Below, piece by piece: positions 61,727 through 64,000 of a stretch of DNA of 64,000 nucleotides (position 1 is the first letter of the stretch; each line of letters begins with the position of its first letter). The translations under genes were made by a program, and so were the position numbers. The DNA lies in NCBI GenBank assembly GCA_047615875.1, contig JBLHGU010000006.1, forward strand, positions 1 to 64,000. The letters run 5' to 3'. Source of the stretch: JBLHGU01 sp047615875. GTDB lineage: Bacteria; Pseudomonadota; Gammaproteobacteria; Arenicellales; CAJQKF01. The notes below the pieces were generated by a model. That model worked only from the letters and a program-made list of their open reading frames with translations, made no database searches and was not told the DNA's origin.

Positions 61727-62197
61727 ATGCCACTCGACAAAAATTTAAAAAATGCTGGTCTAAAAACCACCCAGCCAAGACTGAAAATTCTGGAGATTCT
61801 GGAAAATTCTACAGTACGTCATTTGGGCGCTGAGGACGTATACAAGATTCTGCTGGAAAGCGAGGAAGAAATTGGGCTGGCAACCGTATACCGGGTATTA
61901 ACCCAGTTTGAAGCAGCAGGACTAATTATCCGACACAACTTTGAAGGTGGCAGATCGGTCTTTGAGCTAAACGATGAATCCCACCACGATCATATGGTTT
62001 GTCTTGAATGCGGCAAGGTTTTTGAGTTTTATGACAAAACCATTGAGGAACGCCAAAGCCGCATAGCCAACGATGCCGGATTTGTTATTGACGATCATTC
62101 GCTTTATTTATACGGCGTTTGCGAAGGCATTAAGAATGACGGCAAATGCAGCATGAAAGGAACTAAAAGCAGCGGCATTCTCAATTCTCGTAAGTGA
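61727..62197 (+). CDS. fur: Ferric uptake regulator Fur
   Basis: Iron-responsive repressor, 156 aa from the ATG at 61727. N-terminal winged helix: KNAGLKTTQPRLKILEIL, GLATVYRVLTQFEAAGLI; metal region HHDHMVCLECGKVFEFYD with CxxC; C-terminal LYLYGVCEGIKNDGKC. The upstream gap (83 bases) has no clear Fur box. A good hairpin terminator follows at 62234-62253. Confidence 0.95.
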   Translation: MPLDKNLKNAGLKTTQPRLKILEILENSTVRHLGAEDVYKILLESEEEIGLATVYRVLTQFEAAGLIIRHNFEGGRSVFELNDESHHDHMVCLECGKVFEFYDKTIEERQSRIANDAGFVIDDHSLYLYGVCEGIKNDGKCSMKGTKSSGILNSRK

Positions 62198-62233
62198 AAT
62201 ATTAAAGAAACTCTGCCTTTTACAGGGTTTCCA

Positions 62234-62253
62234 TCGGTGCAAGGATGCACCGA
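62234..62253 (+). terminator. Hairpin terminator after fur
   Basis: TCGGTGCA-AGGA-TGCACCGA, an 8-bp perfect stem, 36 bases after the fur stop, followed by CATTTTC. The U-run is short, but the stem is strong. Confidence 0.65.
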
Positions 62254-62387
62254 CATTTTCGGTCACTGCAAGTGATTAAAAATGGGAGAAAATGAAAAAT
62301 CACAATTTTTTTTCGCTGCTCTGGCAATTCAGGATGAATTGATCAGGGCTTATATGAATCTTAATCAAACTTCTATAGAGGTCTATC

Positions 62388-63326
62388 GTGTCCACTCTTA
62401 TCTGCGGCTCATTCGCGTACGACACCATCATGGTGTTTCCAGACAGTTTCAAAAATCACATCCTGCCAGAACAGATTCACATTCTTAATGTTTGTTTCAT
62501 GGTGCCAGACATGCGTCGCGAATTTGGTGGGTGTGCTGGCAACATTGCCTACAATTTGCATGCGCTAGGCGGCGATGCGGTACCCATGGGCACCGTAGGA
62601 AAAGATTTTGGTCCCTACCGGGAATGGCTGACACAGACTGGCATCAGTGATCAACATGTTCGGGAACTACCAGATTCCTATACTGCCCAGGCATTCATCA
62701 CAACCGACATGGACGATAATCAGATCATCGCCTTCCACCCCGGGGCTATGTCTAACGCCCATGAAAACTGTGTGAAAGATGCGACAGGTATAGAACGAGC
62801 CATAGTTGCCCCGGATGGCAGAGATGCAATGATTCAGCACGCCAAAGATTTTAATGAAATGGGTGTGCCATTTGTATTCGACCCGGGTCAGGGTCTCCCC
62901 ATGTTCGATGGAAACGATCTGGAGAAATTTGTGGATCAGGCCGAGTGGGTAATTGTGAATGATTACGAATCAAAAATTCTGCAGGAAAAGACCGGTAAAA
63001 GCGTCGAAGAACTTTCAAAAAATGTTAGCGCATTGATTGTTACTTTAGGTGCTAAAGGCGCACAGATTTTTACACGTAGTGGTGAAGAAATTCTTATCCC
63101 ACCAGTGGCAACCGATAATGCAGTTGATCCAACCGGCTGCGGCGATGCGTTTCGTGGTGGTCTGTTGTATGGACTAGAGCAAGGTTTTGACTGGAAAACT
63201 ACCGGTCGAATTGCCTCGTTAATTGGCTCTGTGAAAGTTGAAACTAATGGCACACAAAATCATCAGATAAATCCGGATGCTTTTATGGAACGCTTCGTAA
63301 AAGAGTTTGGCTACGCCTACGACTAG
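62388..63326 (+). CDS. PfkB-family carbohydrate/nucleoside kinase (adenosine-kinase-like)
   Basis: 312 aa. Substrate-side motif REFGGCAGNIAYNLHALGG (PfkB signature 1) and the ATP/anion-hole motif DPTGCGDAFRGGLLYG (signature 2, catalytic Asp) near 248-262. Starts at GTG with AGAGGT upstream. It resembles bacterial adenosine-kinase-like proteins, but the sugar or nucleoside cannot be told from sequence. A frame at 62282-62488 overlaps its start and is a shadow. Confidence 0.9.
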   Translation: MSTLICGSFAYDTIMVFPDSFKNHILPEQIHILNVCFMVPDMRREFGGCAGNIAYNLHALGGDAVPMGTVGKDFGPYREWLTQTGISDQHVRELPDSYTAQAFITTDMDDNQIIAFHPGAMSNAHENCVKDATGIERAIVAPDGRDAMIQHAKDFNEMGVPFVFDPGQGLPMFDGNDLEKFVDQAEWVIVNDYESKILQEKTGKSVEELSKNVSALIVTLGAKGAQIFTRSGEEILIPPVATDNAVDPTGCGDAFRGGLLYGLEQGFDWKTTGRIASLIGSVKVETNGTQNHQINPDAFMERFVKEFGYAYD

Positions 63327-63342
63327 TCCACCGTCTATAGCC

Positions 63343-63900
63343 ATGACTAAGAGCCTAATCGTCCAGCAAGATAGTTTAGTACTGATTATCGATGTTCAGG
63401 AACGATTGATACCCGCAATTGGCGACGCTGAACAAGTTATTCAGCGTTGCCTATGGTTATTAAGGCTAGCAAAAACATTTGATGTTCCTCATCTTGGAGT
63501 AGAACAGAACCCGAAAGGGCTGGGTCATCTCCATCCTGAAATTACAGCCAATCTTGGAGAAGAGTGTATCTTTGCCAAGACTACATTCTCTGCTGCCGGC
63601 GAGAAGTATGTTCTCGATAGCATTACAGCAACTGGTAAGAATCAGATCATTGTCGTTGGTATGGAATCCCATGTATGCGTTCTACAAACAGTTCTCGATA
63701 TGGTTAGCCATGGATATGAGATATTTGTAATTGAAGATGGTACTTCATCAAGAAAACAATCAGATAAGCATCTCGCTCTGCAAAGGATGAGACATGCTGG
63801 AGCGGTGGTTATTAGCCCGGAAATGCTGGTATTCGAGTGGCTAAAGAATTCGAATCATAAAAACTTTCGAAATGTCTTGAATTCGTTTATTGAAAAATGA
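63343..63900 (+). CDS. Isochorismatase-family cysteine hydrolase
   Basis: 185 aa from the ATG at 63343 (MTKSLIVQQDSLVLIIDVQE); the frame is open 12 codons further. Catalytic triad candidates: Asp in LIIDVQERLIPAI, Lys in FAKTTFSA and Cys in VVGMESHVCVLQT. Family members hydrolyse isochorismate, nicotinamide or related amides; the type here is the YcaC-like group of unknown substrate. It follows the PfkB gene by 16 bases. Confidence 0.88.
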   Translation: MTKSLIVQQDSLVLIIDVQERLIPAIGDAEQVIQRCLWLLRLAKTFDVPHLGVEQNPKGLGHLHPEITANLGEECIFAKTTFSAAGEKYVLDSITATGKNQIIVVGMESHVCVLQTVLDMVSHGYEIFVIEDGTSSRKQSDKHLALQRMRHAGAVVISPEMLVFEWLKNSNHKNFRNVLNSFIEK

Positions 63901-63906
63901 GTGACT

Positions 63907-64000
63907 TCACCGAAATGATGAATCTAAAGATTGAGTTACTGGACTGAGCCAGCTTTGCGGGCTAAGCATGCTCGTCTCTCGCCGCTGAAGATCCACGAGC
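63907..64000 (-). CDS. Possible 3' end of a gene entering from the right edge
   Basis: On the minus strand one frame is open from the edge to a TGA at 63907-63909 and reads LVDLQRRETSMLSPQSW and on. A second frame is also open to a TAA, so the call is weak. The product is not recognisable from about 30 residues. Confidence 0.25.
   Translation of the reverse strand, partial: LVDLQRRETSMLSPQSWLSPVTQSLDSSFR

Noticed and set aside
62282..62488. 68-codon frame overlapping the PfkB kinase start
   Set aside because: Its second half overlaps the conserved kinase N-terminus in another frame and it has no homology.

Overview
The window looks like a chromosomal segment of a free-living, probably marine, gammaproteobacterium. 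The evidence is the classic gammaproteobacterial block zapA / 6S RNA / 5-formyl-THF cyclo-ligase on one strand and ygfB-pepP-ubiH-ubiI on the other, plus Coq7, Fur, HrpA and an RfaH-type ops site. A DMSP-lyase-like DddP candidate hints at a marine life style (inference). I see no tRNA, rRNA, CRISPR array, insertion sequence or prophage.

Layout. 1-5.3 kb: 5' part of an acyl-CoA dehydrogenase, coq7, HMG-CoA lyase, a WecE-type sugar aminotransferase and the DddP-like M24 protein. 5.4-11.1 kb (minus strand): a CBS-domain gene next to an apparent deletion scar (start of a DUF1538 gene fused in frame to the end of a P-II-like gene), an LPG-synthase-type membrane protein, cysS, hisI and a CoxE-type VWA / MoxR ATPase pair. 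11.2-23.3 kb: housekeeping genes (rhodanese, DAHP synthase, a large LysM/SLT murein hydrolase, class I fumarase, rpiA, ilvA) and a three-gene operon of a DUF6394-like membrane protein, a TrkA-type ion channel and a tandem thioredoxin protein.

23.3-47.7 kb: one long minus-strand surface-polysaccharide operon. Its leader carries an exact 12-base ops sequence (47713-47724), so the whole approximately 24 kb unit is probably antiterminated by RfaH. It encodes UDP-sugar dehydrogenase and 4-epimerase, a polysaccharide deacetylase, a legionaminic/sialic-acid-type nonulosonate route (LegB-, LegC-, NeuC/LegG-, NeuB/LegI- and NeuA/LegF-like, with no LegH acetyltransferase visible), six GT-A/GT-B glycosyltransferases plus one unusual GT-B-like protein, an SGNH protein, a candidate polymerase, an AsnB-type amidotransferase, and a polyprenyl-phosphate sugar-1-P transferase. 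No flippase or export/chain-length gene is in view. Directly upstream lie a winged-helix regulator with a Rossmann-like tail and a DegT aminotransferase with an unexplained N-terminal module.

50-64 kb: ydcF-like gene, hrpA (which seems to start at an AUU codon right after the preceding stop), a periplasmic cyclophilin, EVE protein, 5-FCL, 6S RNA, zapA and a small coiled-coil gene; then divergent ygfB-pepP-ubiH-ubiI, fur, a PfkB-family kinase and an isochorismatase-family hydrolase. All family calls come from reading motifs; no database search was run.
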